Shown: positions 46,747 through 58,911, counted from the first letter of the stretch. The stretch is 64,000 bases of DNA from Cladobotryum mycophilum (GCA_036429605.1 CM071589.1:5828001-5892000); one strand, 5' to 3'. The notes: generated by a model from the letters alone, not told the origin. Numbers and translations: made by a program.

Positions 46747-47827
46747 CGGCGTGTTTGAAGCGCCAAGTCCCCAACAATGCTCTTATTCCCCCCTTGCATT
46801 TGGTGTTTTGAAGGAGGATTATGTCGTCGCTAGATGGCGTTGGAGAGAAAGGTTTGGTTGGTTTATAGGTAATTTCTATTTTTGGGCATTGCTCTTGTTG
46901 CTGGCCATTACCCCTGTTGCTGGTCATTACCCTTGTTGCCCGGGATTCCTCTTATTGCTGCCAATTCCTCTGGTTGCTACCCATTACTCTCGTTACCCAA
47001 GATTCCACATACATTCAGACAGAAACAGTCTGATTGCTAGCACTGTACCATCAATGTGAAAAAATTTGCACATGACAAAAAATCCTTGCCGAAAAACCCG
47101 GGCCTTTGAGGGTGAAGAATATAAAACGAGGTCTGGGCATCCAATCACTGCATAATTTTCTGTAGCTCCAGCATTGGGCATCATCGCTACCCACTTGAGG
47201 TATCCATGATAAGAAGTTTTACTGTTTCCAATGAGCTGCTTAAACCACGGCAGTGATTGCCTTCATGCAACCCCCTCCTCCAACAGTTTAGCCTGCATGC
47301 AATATACCTACCTCTGCATGCATTTGTTGAGGAGGTCATCAAAATAAAGTGGAAACGGTCCGGTTCAGCCCGCTGGGCGACTCGATAGCCAGTCGACGAC
47401 CACTCGATGGCGTTCTTCAACGGTTTCCTATCCTGGCACATGAGGGTTGCAAACCTGTTCGCATCACGCAAATTATGCATATTGCGTTGTAATAGGCGGA
47501 ATCGAGGCAATCATGGCGCTGAGCTTGCAGCGTTATCTTGTCCCACTCAGAAGAAGAGGGGAGAGGAGGGGAGGGGAGGGGGGGAAAGAGGTTCTGGTCT
47601 CCTCAGGCAGTGATTCCTTCTCAATGGATGACGTATCAAATATGAAGCTCATCGAGTTCCGAGATTGATCTTGCCTTTCTACTTTTTTTGTCCAGATTTC
47701 TTTTTTTCTACCTTCCTTCTTCATCCATTCATTCATTCATCCATCTTTACACCCACAATCAGTTTCTTCATTTCGTCAAATCAAGGATCCCCGCCCCGCA
47801 GCTGCTTTCACGGGCACCACTGGGGTC
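46747..47827. other. Intergenic with imperfect short tandem repeats
   Basis: About 1.1 kb. At 46890-47005 an imperfect roughly 20-30-bp unit built on TTGCTGxCCATTACCCxTGTTGC occurs several times. No supported gene. Confidence 0.5.
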
Positions 47828-50645
47828 ATGGCGACCATTTTCACCGCCGCTGCAGACGGCACCCTCCTCAGCCCGGGGGATCTTGACACATATCGTCAAT
47901 CTACCAGCGATTCCTTTGACATCAACGCCCTTGATGCCAAAGGAAGGACAGCTCTTAGCTATGGCGCATTCAAAGGCCATGTCGGCGTCGTCAAGCTCCT
48001 CGCAAATGAAGGCGCAGACGTGAACAAGTTGAGCAAAGGTGATCGTACTGCCCTGTGGTACGCGACCGCTGGCAAGATGCACCGAAAGAATCGTCTTGAT
48101 ATCGTCGCACACCTTGTTGAGAGAGGCGCGGCCGTGGACACGCAAGCAAGCGATGGGTATACGCCGCTGATGAAGGTGATTGAGGATCAGCATGATCCGG
48201 ACATCATCAGCTATCTCGTTGACCACGGTGCGTCGACGACGATCCGAAAGCACCAGCCTGATGGGCCTACGCCTGAGGATCTTGCCGAAGCTACGGGTGA
48301 TGCCAGGATCATTCGAGCTCTCAAGCCGGTGGCACAGCGAACTGCGACTAGGGCAGAATATATTAACAAGATTCTGAGCTACATCTCGTTTGTTGTCGCC
48401 ATGGTCAATAATTTCATCACGGATGTTATTCCCTCGCATTTCAAGAAGCTGTTCGGCATTGACGGGAAGGATGCGGTTGATGCCCATAAAACAGACTCGG
48501 CTGAGATTCGCGACACGGACTCGGCTGAGATTCAAGAAGATGACCTGGTTGATACTCGTGAGATCCCAACCGAGATTCATGACGCAAACTTGGTTGAGAC
48601 CCATGAAGCAGACTCGACTGAAGTCCAAGAGGTAGACGTGACCGAAACTCGCGAACCGGATTCAGTTGAGATCCAAGAAATAAACCTGGCTGAAATCCAA
48701 AAGGTTGATCTGGCCGATGCGCTTGAAGACTCGACTGAGGTCCAAGAGGCAGACGTGGCTGAAACTCGCGAACCAGACTCAGTTGAGGTTCAAGAAACAG
48801 ACCTGACTGAGAATAAAAATTCTGATCTGACCGATGCTCTTGAAAGCTCGACTGAGGTCCGAGAAACTGATGTGGCCGAAACTCGCGAAGCGGATTCGGT
48901 TGGGGTCCAAGAAACAGACCTGACTGAAATTGACGAGGCACACTCGGCTGAGATCCAGGCTGAATTGACCGAAACTCATGAAAGCGCGACTGAGACTCAT
49001 GATACAAATCCGGTTGAGATTCCTGTAACGAACTCGACAGATATCCAAGAACCTGACCTGAATGATACACGCGAAAGCTCGACTGAATCCCCAGAAGCTA
49101 TCGTAACCGAAACTCACGAGCCGGTCCAAAAAACAGACCCAGTTGAGATTGACGAGACGAGCTCGGTTGAGATCCAGGCTGGCTTGACAGAAACTCGTGA
49201 AACGGACTCGGCCGAAATTCAAGAAGCTCACTTGGCCGAGATTCATGATACAAACCCAGTTGAGACTCATGAGACAGAGTCACCTGTTGTTCACGGAACA
49301 GACTTGAATGAGATGCAGGACACGGAATCAACCAAGAGTCACGAATCCGACTGGGTGAAGATTCCAAAAACCGACTCAACTGAGACTCATGACACAGACT
49401 CGACCTACATTCAAGAAACAGACTCTGCTGAGACTCACGAAACGGACTTAATTGATACCCATGAAACAGAACTGACCGAAACTCACGATGTAAGCTACCA
49501 CCCATTTCAGATTGTCACCAAGTTCTAACATATGCACGTACAGGAAGTGGAAACTCCCGAACCACAAACGGCTGTAGACTTCAAGGATGAAATTGACGCA
49601 CATCTCACACAAGCTGGGTTATCAAAACTTTTCGCAGACAACGACAGCTTCCTTCAACAAGTAGCCGACAACGCTGCCAAGTTGAAGGCTGATCCTTCAA
49701 ATCCTCTCAGGGTAGACGATGACATCCGCAATCTAACTACAATTGCCCTGTACCAACCGGTTATTTACTGTGGTAAGTGTCCTACGAACAAATTCCCAGT
49801 GTTTACATCTTTGGCATGATTCTGACCTGGCATCGAATCATTTAGATGACAGTACATCCATGTGGGATGGCACAAGAATCCAAGATCAGATTAATCTCGT
49901 CAAGCACATCTCTCGGATCTCAACACGTCTGGTTCCCAATGGCTATGGATCTAGCTTGCAATTCCTGAACTCTGTGCACGATCTCGACAGCAGCTTGAGC
50001 TCGGATAAGGTCGCAGAGGCTATCAACACTGTGAGACCAAACGGCTGCACGCAAATAGGAACCAACCTGAGAAAAAAATCCTGGATCCATTGGTATATGA
50101 TGTTCTTAACAAATCTGATGGCAAATTACATCGCCCTCTCCTCATTTCTTGCCTTACGGACGGCAACCCCACAGGAGAAGCCCCAGAGACATTCCAGCGC
50201 GCCATCCTGGAGTGTGTCGAATTTCTAGAGCAAAAGGGGTATCAGAAAACAGGTATACATCAAATCACGTGCATTGAAGAGAATCATCGAAGGCTAATCA
50301 TATGGATATGCAGCTGTGCGATTCCAAATCGGCCAGATTGGCAACGACGAAGATGCCGAAGCATTCCTCAAGGAGCTTCGTGACGACAGCAGGCTGAAGG
50401 ATGTTCTATCCTGCTCAACTCGTAAGCTCACCATTCACAACAATGGCAATTTATACTTACAGCTTTTCCAGAACGATTAGACGAAGAATACAAAAAGGTG
50501 CAAGAAAATGATGAAGATTTGGAACATTGGGTAAGCCCAAATTCAATCCACCCTGCATTGCTGGTTGTTTGCAGAATTGGCTGACACTCTCTCACAGCTC
50601 CTCGAGACGCTCCTGGGCCCAATCGCAAACCCTGATACCAACTAA
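47828..50645 (+). CDS. Ankyrin / octapeptide-repeat / vWA-domain protein
   Basis: Six exons: 47828-49489, 49544-49772, 49846-50252, 50314-50421, 50472-50530 and 50598-50645, with 50-73-nt introns of standard type, give 837 residues after adding one A to the A7 run 50072-50078. Three ankyrin repeats (about residues 30-140: GRTALSYGAFKGHVGVVKLL, DRTALWYATAG, DGYTPLMKVIED) are followed by a hydrophobic helix (ILSYISFVVAMVNNFI, about 185-200), then about 330 residues of a degenerate eight-residue unit, consensus [T/P]-D-[S/L]-x-E-[I/T]-[Q/H]-E, about 42 copies, strongly acidic. The C-terminal vWA domain keeps the MIDAS ligands: DDSTSM (about 631), CTQIGTNL and SCLTDGNPTG. The unit order is unlike any family I know. 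Inference: a membrane-associated, Mg2+-dependent ligand-binding scaffold. Confidence 0.82.
48487..49489 (+). repeat. 24-bp coding minisatellite (octapeptide array)
   Basis: About 42 tandem copies of a 24-bp unit; several are 21 bp (seven residues), all in frame. The unit is diverged between copies, so the array is old or under purifying selection for the D/E-rich pattern. Long frames also open on the complementary strand, a property of the unit. Confidence 0.88.
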
Positions 50646-51268
50646 TGTACAGATAGCAGCATGTTGTGAGGATGGAGTGGTGGCAAATTGCATGTGATGA
50701 AAAATATTGTTGCGTCAAATTGATTCAGCCGGTTATGCAGATGATTGCTTAATTTATACCTACTCAATTGAAATCCCTTGTTTATTCACAGCTACGCATT
50801 ATAAGTGTGTTTCAATAACACTTCCCATCCTAATAGGCATCTACCACGTATCATTGCAGTCTCTAACGTGTAATTTGAAACACAGTAAGATCATTGCATG
50901 GACATTTATCATATATGTGGTGCGCAGGATGCATGTATGCTGGGGTCTTGCAATCACTATATAACCGGGCGGTATGTATATGAAATTCATATATACTGAC
51001 CAGTAACGTTCAAGAACCTCACCACCATAAACTCCAATCATTCCCACACCCATGCCAATAGACCCAGACAGAGTAAGCCACCCCATAGAACAAGAAGCCG
51101 GAATCTCATCAATGCATGTTATGACTTGTGATGAGGAAATAGGGCCATAAAAGGGATAGTAAGAGATGAAAGATGACTACATAAAATATCTTCCCGCGCT
51201 CAAAACAATCATGCCGCTCGTAAAAATAAATCGTTTAAAAAAAGAAAAGTGGGTGTCCTCAAGAGCTC
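50646..51268. other. Convergent intergenic region
   Basis: About 620 bp, AT-rich. It separates the 3' ends of the vWA-protein gene and the minus-strand membrane protein. No gene seen. Confidence 0.5.
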
Positions 51269-52466
51269 CTAATCGTCCTGTCCGGTCCCCAGTTCCACCG
51301 GCCGATGAAAGACCTCTCCGGTGCTCAGTTCGGTGCGGTTGGCTTGCTGCCGCAGTCGGGCTTCCTCCTCATCCAACTCCATTAACCTGTTTCGCCGCTC
51401 GGCGATTCTGCGCAGCTCGGCGTCGATGTTTGCGTCTCCTGTGGAGACGAAGCCGCCGCGGGCACTCATGTTATCTGACGCTGTGACGGAGCGAGCGTCT
51501 CCGCCGCCGCCTCCTGGCATCTCGGTGGGGTGGTGGAACCATTGACCTGGTGAGGGTGAGACGGCGGTGCTGGGGATCTTGGCGTAGTCGGGGCTGCTTG
51601 CTGAGGGGGGCCTTGGAAGCCGGTCTCGTTCATGTCCTGGGGGGATTGGTTCTGTTCTTGTTGTGCTTTCTTGTTTCGTCCGCGGCGGAGGAGGAACCAT
51701 GGGAGGCCGATTCCGGCGACGAGCAGGACGACGAGGACGCTACCGACTACGATGCCTGCAATGGCACCACCGCTGAGGCCGTCCTTGTGGGAGCCCCCGC
51801 TGCCTCCTGAGCCTTTGCCGGAACCGCCGCCGCCGCCGCCGCCGCCAGTTGGCTTTAGGCCTGGGGTTAGGGGGTGTGTCTCGAGGATGGATAGGTCGAC
51901 GTCGCGCCACCGGACTTGGATGGGGAATATGCTGTTGAGGGACGAGGTGGTGAAGTAGGAGCGCGAGTATGTCTTTGTGGTGACGACGGTGCTTTGCGAG
52001 GTGATTGTGGTGGTGACGTCGACGAGGTTGTAGTCTGTCAGGGTTGTGGAGCCGTAGCACCAGTGATCGTCTGATGAAGCGTAGAGAGAGTAGCCACTAT
52101 TGGACGATTAATGTTCTGAAAATAACACCATAACGGTCTATAATTTGTATCCATGGAGAGGGGCTCTACTCACGTCGGACAGCACACAATGGCAGTCTCG
52201 CTAGGCTGCACCGGAGGACCGAAGAACGGCGGCGGGGTGGCCACGCTGAGCATGCCGGACGGGCAGATGCCCGGGGAGTAATACGACGCGGCGCTCCAGT
52301 AGAGCCTCCATCTCTCGGGCAGGGGCTCGCAGGTCGACGTCCTGTAGAAGCGGGACTTGTCGAGGCATGAGGCCGGAGGGGTGAAGATGGTCGTCAGGGC
52401 GCCGGCGGGAGCTGTTCCATCGTGATCCGGGATGGTTGTGGGGGTCGGAGCCGGAGTGGAGCCCAT
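51269..52466 (-). CDS. Single-pass surface protein with Gly-rich stalk
   Basis: Exons 52174-52466 and 51269-52096 (77-nt intron, GTGAGT/TAG) give 373 residues after adding one base to the run at 51605-51610. Extracellular part (about 1-230) has Cys in pairs and Thr/Ser-rich stretches (TASCLD-like, CCPTGYSLY, WCYGSTTLTDYN), a Gly run (GGGGGGGGSGKGSGGSGG) just before one membrane helix GAIAGIVVGSVLVVLLVAGIG, then RRGRNKK. The cytosolic tail is Pro/Ser/Gln-rich, then a charged helix ANIDAELRRIAERRNRLMELD. This layout is that of fungal wall-stress-sensor-like type I proteins with an ordered ectodomain. No N-terminal signal peptide is evident at the chosen Met, so either the start lies further upstream or the topology is signal-anchor. 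Without the indel correction the tail ends early and the conserved helix is lost. Confidence 0.75.
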
Positions 52467-52840
52467 GGTTGTCCCGGAGGAAGGGGAGGATGATGATGAT
52501 CTGCACGGGGGGAAGTCGGGGGGGGGCCTTAATTAAGCGGATGTTGTTGTTCTCTTTCGGCTGCCTTTTGTTCCCCTTTCAAACGGCTTATGTTTTTCTT
52601 TCGGCGTCGTTTTTTTGGACAAAATAGAAAAAAAGAGAAAACAAGAAACTTGCAAGCAACGCGGAATCGAGGATTTGCTTCTTGATAATAAGGCAGAATT
52701 GCACAGTCTGCCCTGTTCAGCCGCACCAAGAAGACAAGCCAACCTGTTCCCCCCATCACATACCCCGTGGCGGTTTGCCATTGAAAATGCCAAGCTATCT
52801 AGCCCAGGTAGCCCCCATCACATAAACCTCAAGTAGCGAC

Positions 52841-52871
<31 letters not shown>
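52841..52871. repeat. TTA/TAT microsatellite
   Basis: Ten perfect trinucleotide units; upstream of the 52466 gene start. Confidence 0.9.
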
Positions 52872-52872
<1 letters not shown>

Positions 52873-53917
52873 GAATTAAAAAGTAGCACGAAAAAACAAG
52901 CTTAACTCTCCCCGTGCTGCCCAACTTGCCAACCAAACCAGCTGCAGCAACTTGGAGGGGGACAAGCGAGAGCCGGGGGGGGCATGGGCATCGCAAGACT
53001 TATGGAGGTGCATCCCGCTAGTATGTCAGTGCGTCCCTTTCATTGAAGTAGTCTCAAGCCACTCACGAGCTGGCGTGGCGGACTTTGGCTCCCCCTATTT
53101 ATGTACTATATTGACAGTGGTAGACCTTTTCAGCCGTTCGATTTGGGGAGTGGGGGGAGGTTTTTGACAAGAACTCACTATTTTGGCTCGTGGGCGGTCT
53201 AAGGTCTAGACGCTGTTGGGCTGAATGGGCTGAATGAGATACGTCGATTGGGTGGATGAGTGGTATGGAGGGACAAGGAATGGTTGAAATTGATGCTCCC
53301 GGTGGAGCTGCGTGTATACTAGGATGCAAGGTCTCGGGGATCGTGAGCTTGTGCCTCTGTCCGTTCACGATGTCTCACGATGGTCTTGGTGTTTTTGTAG
53401 AAGATGGGTATGTTTTCTTACCGCCACAAGGAACTGGTCAGATGTCTTTATTATCTCTCATTTCCTTGATCCTGCTCGTGATGACTTGAATTTTTGCCCC
53501 AGCACTTGTGTGTTTTACGTAGGTTGGTCGACGGGATAAAAGGTGTTTACTGAAGAAGAGGCGGACGGCTGTCCTACTTTGCCATGTTCTAGATGCTTTT
53601 GTGCCCTGCATGGAGTATTCACCCCCTAACCAAACTCCTCACATTTATCCTTCAGCCTGAGTCTCTGCTTGCTACGAATGAGAGGCATGTATTCTCAGAA
53701 AAAATAAAGAAGAAAGCTGCGAATGGTTCACGATGGCGGTAAGATTTGGTAGCTGGGAATGGGGTCCAATATTTATAGGTGAGGCTAGCTCAAGCTCAAG
53801 GCTGCCAATCTACAGTCAAATTTCTCACCGAGGCATGGATGGATAGATGTGAGAAGATATGATGGTTTATTGCTACTGGGTAATCAACAGTTGCATGTTT
53901 TGTGACAATAGGCTATG

Positions 53918-53955
53918 CATCAGACATCAGACATCAGACACCAGACACCAGACAT
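53918..53955. repeat. 7-bp tandem repeat (CAGACAT/CAGACAC)
   Basis: Five units of a heptamer with a one-base difference between the first three and last two copies. Confidence 0.85.
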
Positions 53956-55390
53956 GTCATCTTGCACGATAGAAAACACCACAAACAAAAATATACAGAA
54001 GAAGGGCGCGTATACTTCAAAGACAACACCCATGGAACACATCACCACAACCCTCTAGGGCCCAGCACGGAAAACAAATACCGCCGGCAATCTCCTTGAA
54101 TCAATCTCAGCCGATGCGGTCTAAAGCAAGTCCCCCACGGTTTTTTTTATGATCTTAACGTTTATTATGTTAAAGGTACATCCTTGCAAAATAAAAATAA
54201 ATATAAAAAAAAACGGTGCCTGATTCTACCAGGGGGGCCTATGCTTTGCATACGAGAGAGAGAGAGAGAGGAAGAGAGAAAGTTATGGGTATCAACGTAA
54301 AACAGCCAGGTCTCGTCGTGTAAATTTCCTCGTATGGATGGATATAAAGAGAGAAAGAAACAGATGTGTCCTTTTACTCGCTTTAAACAGAAAACTATAC
54401 ATTATAGCCTAATTTCTGTACATTTATCCTCTTTTCCGCTCATTTGAAGACTCATGTTGAGAAAAGGCATGGTTTCATGGTGTCAGCGTCACAGATCTTT
54501 GTTCTGCCGGTGGTGCCATCAAACCCGTCGGGACATTTGACTGTCCGCAGAATCCCAACATCCCTTCCCTCCACGTAAGTTGATCAATGTCCCTTCCTCA
54601 TGCCTCTTCAAAAATGAACATGATTTATCGCGGCTCATGATAATGCAAAAACCACCACCCTTTGATATTCGCAATCTCATGCCATCACGTTGTATTGCAT
54701 TGTATTGTATGAAAGCGTCTACGCCACATCAGCCACCTCTTTCTTCTCACATAAGCCTCTCCGGCAAGTTCCTTTGCGCGATGTTCCTTCCTCACCTGCT
54801 GGACCTTCCATTGATAAAAAGCGGCAGGAGCACTGTAAGAACTTGGGGTCCAATTTAGCCGGCCAAAATAAACGGGCGCTCCTTCACTCTCTCACAACTC
54901 AACTCCGTATGTCCTATATAGGGAGAGAAAAATTGCTACGCCAACCTCTGTTACATTTGCATTCCCCCCCCGGCTCAGATCAGCCTCCAGAGTTTCCTCT
55001 TTCATACGCAGATGCGACCCCGAGATTTCGGCACAACTTGGTTTTAATCAATGTACCCCGCGTTGGGGTGGTTATATGCCAGAGAGAGAGGGAGAGAGAG
55101 AGAGAGAGCCCAAACAAGTCCTTGATTCTTCGGCAATTAATCGGTTTCTGATATATGTTTCATTACATGCATGTCAGAGTGCCTCATTCTGACAAGCAAA
55201 ACGGAACAGGAGAATGCATATATAGATATATATATATCGGCCGAATGATCCGTCCGCAAACCGAAGCCATGATGCCGACTGCAGCAGAAAGTCTTTGTGA
55301 TACACCGGTCGAGCCCGTCTGATCTCACCACCCCCTCAAACCGTCCATAGAGAAAACTCGTTTCCAACCAGGCTCCTCCTCCTCCTCCTA

Positions 55391-57034
55391 ATGCGTCTGT
55401 ACGAGGCCCTCGTCCTGGCCCTCGCGCCACTATCTCTCGGTAGGGCGGTCGCCCAGCCCGTCGTGGACCTGGGGTATTCGCAGTACCAGGGCGTCGCTTC
55501 AAATGGCGTCAACAAGTTTCTGGGAATGAGATATGCCGCACCGCCGGTGGGAAACTTGCGATGGCAGACCCCGAGTGCGCCACCCGCAACAAGCGGTACT
55601 CAAGATGCCTCCAAGGTAAGATCCATTGACGAAACGTGTAAGTGGTGGGAAAAGCGTGAGACTAATACATACACACCAGTTCGGAAACTCCTGCATGGGC
55701 ACCTCATCCGGCATTTCGCCCCAAGGCCAGAGCGAGGACTGCCTCTTCGTCAACGTCTTCACACCCTCCGGCGCAAACGCCAACTCCAAGCTTCCCGTCT
55801 GGATCTTCATCCAGGGCGGCGGCTTTCTGAGCCTGGCGTCGGCCTCACTCGACGGCAGCCAGGCCGTCGCCAACTCCGGCAGCAAGGTCGTGGTGGTCAC
55901 CCTCAACTACCGCGTCGGCATCTTTGGCTTCCTGGCCAGCAAGGAGATCCAGGCAAACGGGACGGCGAACGCGGGCATGTTTGATCAGCTGGCTGCGCTG
56001 AAGTGGGTGAAGCAGCACATTGCCCAGTTTGGTGGCGATCCGAACCACGTCGTCCTCCACGGCGAGAGCGCAGGCGCCGAATCGGCCTCGCTGCATCTCG
56101 TCTCCTTTGGGGGAAAGATCAGGGTCTTTTCGTCGGGGCTGCATTCGAGTCCCTCCCAGAAATCTCTCAGCTCACCGTCTCGGAGCTTCAATTCCAGTAC
56201 GATGCCTTGATCAGCAACGCTGGATGTCGCTCCAACTCCAACACGTTGGCCTGTCTGCGGTCACTTGACACGACATCGCTGCAGCGGTTCAACGTGCCAA
56301 TCGCCTACCCCGGCCGTCCCAACTCGCCTCAATGGCCTTATACGCCGTGCGTTGACGGCGTATTCCTCCAAACCACCTCATATGCAGCGTTCCAATCGGG
56401 AAAGTTTGTCAAAGTGCCCATGTTCTTCGGAGACGTCACGGACGAGGGAACCACCCTCGGTGCCCCCAACGCCAACTCAGCGGCCGACGTGCAGACCTTT
56501 TTCCAGAACAACTACCCACGACTGTCCAGCAGCCAGCTCGCGTCCATCACGCAGCAGTACCCCCAGAACGTCGCGCCCCCTTTCAACAACCACAACTCGT
56601 GGTTCGCGGCCGCCTCGCTTGCCTACGGAGATGTCCTCATCACATGCCACGGTATCAACTTTGGCAAGTACTTCACCAGCGCGGGCCTGCCCGTCTGGAC
56701 GTACCGGTTCAACGTCCTGACTCAAAACAATATCAACCAGGGCGTTGGCGTGCCGCACGGATTCGACCTCGGCGCAATCTTCGGGGGCGGCTACGAAAAC
56801 TCGGACCAGACCAACGTGAACCGCCTTCAGGGCTATTACATCTCATTTGTGCGATCTCTGAACCCGAATACGTATGCGTTTGGCGGATCGACCTCCTGGC
56901 CTCAGTGGAACGGCAAGGCGGGCGGTCAGAGGCTGCTGATCAACAATAACAACACTGTGGTCGAGAGCGTGCCCCAGGCGCAGGTGAGCAGGTGTTCGTT
57001 CTGGGAGGGCATGGCCAAATCTCTGGAGATGTAA
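55391..57034 (+). CDS. Secreted type-B carboxylesterase/lipase
   Basis: Alpha/beta hydrolase of the fungal carboxylesterase type-B (cholinesterase-like) family; cleaves ester bonds of lipids or xenobiotics outside the cell. Exons 55391-55615 and 55680-57034 (64-nt intron, branch GACTAAT) give 526 residues after one indel correction. Signal peptide MRLYEALVLALAPLSLGRAVAQ; oxyanion-hole loop IQGGGFLSL; nucleophile elbow HGESAGAESASL; acid residue in DVTDEGTTL; His in GVPHGFDLGAIFGG; end RCSFWEGMAKSLEM. All three catalytic residues are present. The frame breaks at a G5 run (56109-56113): with one more G the reading is LVSFGGKDQGLFVGAAFES, exactly the family pattern; without it the protein stops at 56210. 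Confidence 0.9.
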
Positions 57035-57218
57035 ACGAGATTAGTGTCTGGGGTATGGCCCATTGCATGTATATACTACAAGGACTTGTACATGATGGCA
57101 CTTCCACAAGCCACCCACATGAAACACAAATCAAACTACGAATATGATGTGGAGGATCAATAAAATGAAAGTTGATTTTAAAAAAATATCATGTTATTGT
57201 ACCTCCTGAGCAAAAAAA

Positions 57219-57320
57219 TGGACAGACGGGGAATTGAACCCCGGACCTCTCCCATGCTCATCCACCTGTTGCTAGGTGAAAAGATGCTAAGGGAAAATCA
57301 TACCACTAGACCACCCGCCC
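57219..57320 (-). tRNA. tRNA-Ala (AGC) with 30-nt intron
   Basis: Minus-strand transcript 57320 to 57219: acceptor stem GGGCGGG pairs with TCTGTCC, with discriminator A. D arm GTC/GAT, T arm CGGGG-TTCAATT-CCCCG. Anticodon stem TTCCC/GGGAG with loop TTAGCAT, anticodon AGC. The acceptor stem contains the G3-U70 wobble pair, the alanyl-tRNA synthetase identity element. The intron, 57255-57284, lies one base 3' of the anticodon and holds a CACCT/AGGTG hairpin. Mature length 72 plus CCA. The flanking GCAT repeats leave the exact intron edges slightly ambiguous. Confidence 0.93.
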
Positions 57321-58910
57321 TTGATGATTGGTTGGCGACGAGCATCGCCATGAGGGTTTTAGGGTGCGAGGAGGAGGATGTGCATGGTCTTGCGGTGGTG
57401 CGTTCTCGCGTAGGGTGCAGAAATAGCTGCGTTGGTGGTGTCTCAACCACATAATACCCTTGACAATAAGGAGATTGATGATTAACATGAAACTATTGTC
57501 TTGTAGCGCAAGTCTTTACACTTTTTTCTTCTTCTTCATATTTTATCATTGCAAGTCGAGAAGCCAAGGGAAAGAGATGCAGTAACAAAACCACGTCCTG
57601 TCCCGCAAAATGTCTAGGGTAGCTTATAAACATCTGCTCGATCAAGCTATCCCCGTCACAGCACCTCGCCAACAGCCTCCATCAGATGATATGAAATGGC
57701 AAAGATCATCCCATATCATTAACCAACCTTTCTATTCTAAGCCATTACTCAGATTGGGTTTCTGAATTGGGCCTCCTTGCGCGCGTGTGTAGATAACAAA
57801 AGGGAGGGGGGATCGTCAACAACTCTAAATTTGGACGGGCCCCAACAAACAAACAAACAAACAAATAGAGCCTTGTTTTTTTGGTTGCAAAAATAGCTAC
57901 AAATTCAACAATGCGGGACGGCCCGTTCACTCGCGAAGCGCCCGTTTGAACAAAAAAAGCAAAACATTTCATCTCACCTTTGTAGATGCTCATTCAACAA
58001 CCCATCTTTGGCTGACTTTTTTCTCTCTTTCTCTCTCTTCGTATGATATGACATGATTTTACCGAAATAAGGGGGAGATGGGGGGGAGGGCAAGGGAAAG
58101 AAAGCTTAGACATGAGTTTGTTGAGGGGATCACTAGGCAGTACCTAGGCGATTGGCACGGTTCCCCCAAAGTCCTATTACCAACAATCTCCATCGCCCCC
58201 CAGCCACCAGTTTGGGGAAGGGAAGGAAAAAAAGGAAAGATTACATGTACCCTTGGAAAATGAGAGAGAAAAAAGAGGATATGCAGGCCAAGACAAGACG
58301 AGAAAAAAGAACGCTCAGGGGGATCTGAATTATCCGCTCCCTCGGATTCGAGTAATTTCGATGAGTCGTCTACAGGAAGGGAAGGGGGCGTGTGTTCCAT
58401 CGATCGCGCGCGCTTCGCATATGCACGAAGACTCTGTCATTTTTAGAAAAACGTCAAAGTCAACCTTGGGAAAAAAAAAGCTTGGACACACGAGAGAGTC
58501 CTTTTTCTGTGTGTTTTCACCGTATCTTTCCTTTGCTCATCAAAGCTCGTGCCCTTTAGCCTTGTCTCGGCCAGGATATTTGGTTTCCGAGTCCCTGGTC
58601 TTGGAAACCGACAGACTGATCCTGCAGCTGCGGCAGCTCCTCCTACCGGCGGTATGGTTCATCGTTTCGTTTCCGAAGTAAGAAAGTGAAGAAAAAAAGG
58701 GAAGAAAAAAAGCAATGACGTTGCATCGGCAGGCCGATTGGATGAAAGAAGACACAAAAAAGCAAAATGGAAGCATTCGCATCTGCAGAGTAGAAATGAC
58801 ACGAGATCGCGGCTGACCTGTTGCCCCGGTTGGTGATGCAGATGCACAGCGAGGCGCAATGAACGGCACTCGCCCGCCAAGAAATAGTTCATGTATGTGC
58901 CCTTACTTGG

Positions 58911-58911
58911 C

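Larger units (their letters stand above)
52467..55390. other. Intergenic with microsatellites
   Basis: About 2.9 kb with a TTA repeat (52841-52871), CAGACAT/CAGACAC heptamers (53918-53955), and GA repeats near 54255 and 55081-55108. No supported coding frame. The last part must hold the promoter of the carboxylesterase gene. Confidence 0.5.

Noticed and set aside
46688..47059. Possible C-terminal extension of the propeller gene in another frame
   Set aside because: It would need an extra-base error opposite in sign to all others, and the stop at 46746 already gives a sensible family C-terminus. Left open.
48441..49070. Long minus-strand frames over the vWA gene (also 47768-48628, 48779-49270, 49098-49505)
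   Set aside because: They exist because the 24-bp repeat lacks stops in several frames. They show repeat-only composition and no independent start context.
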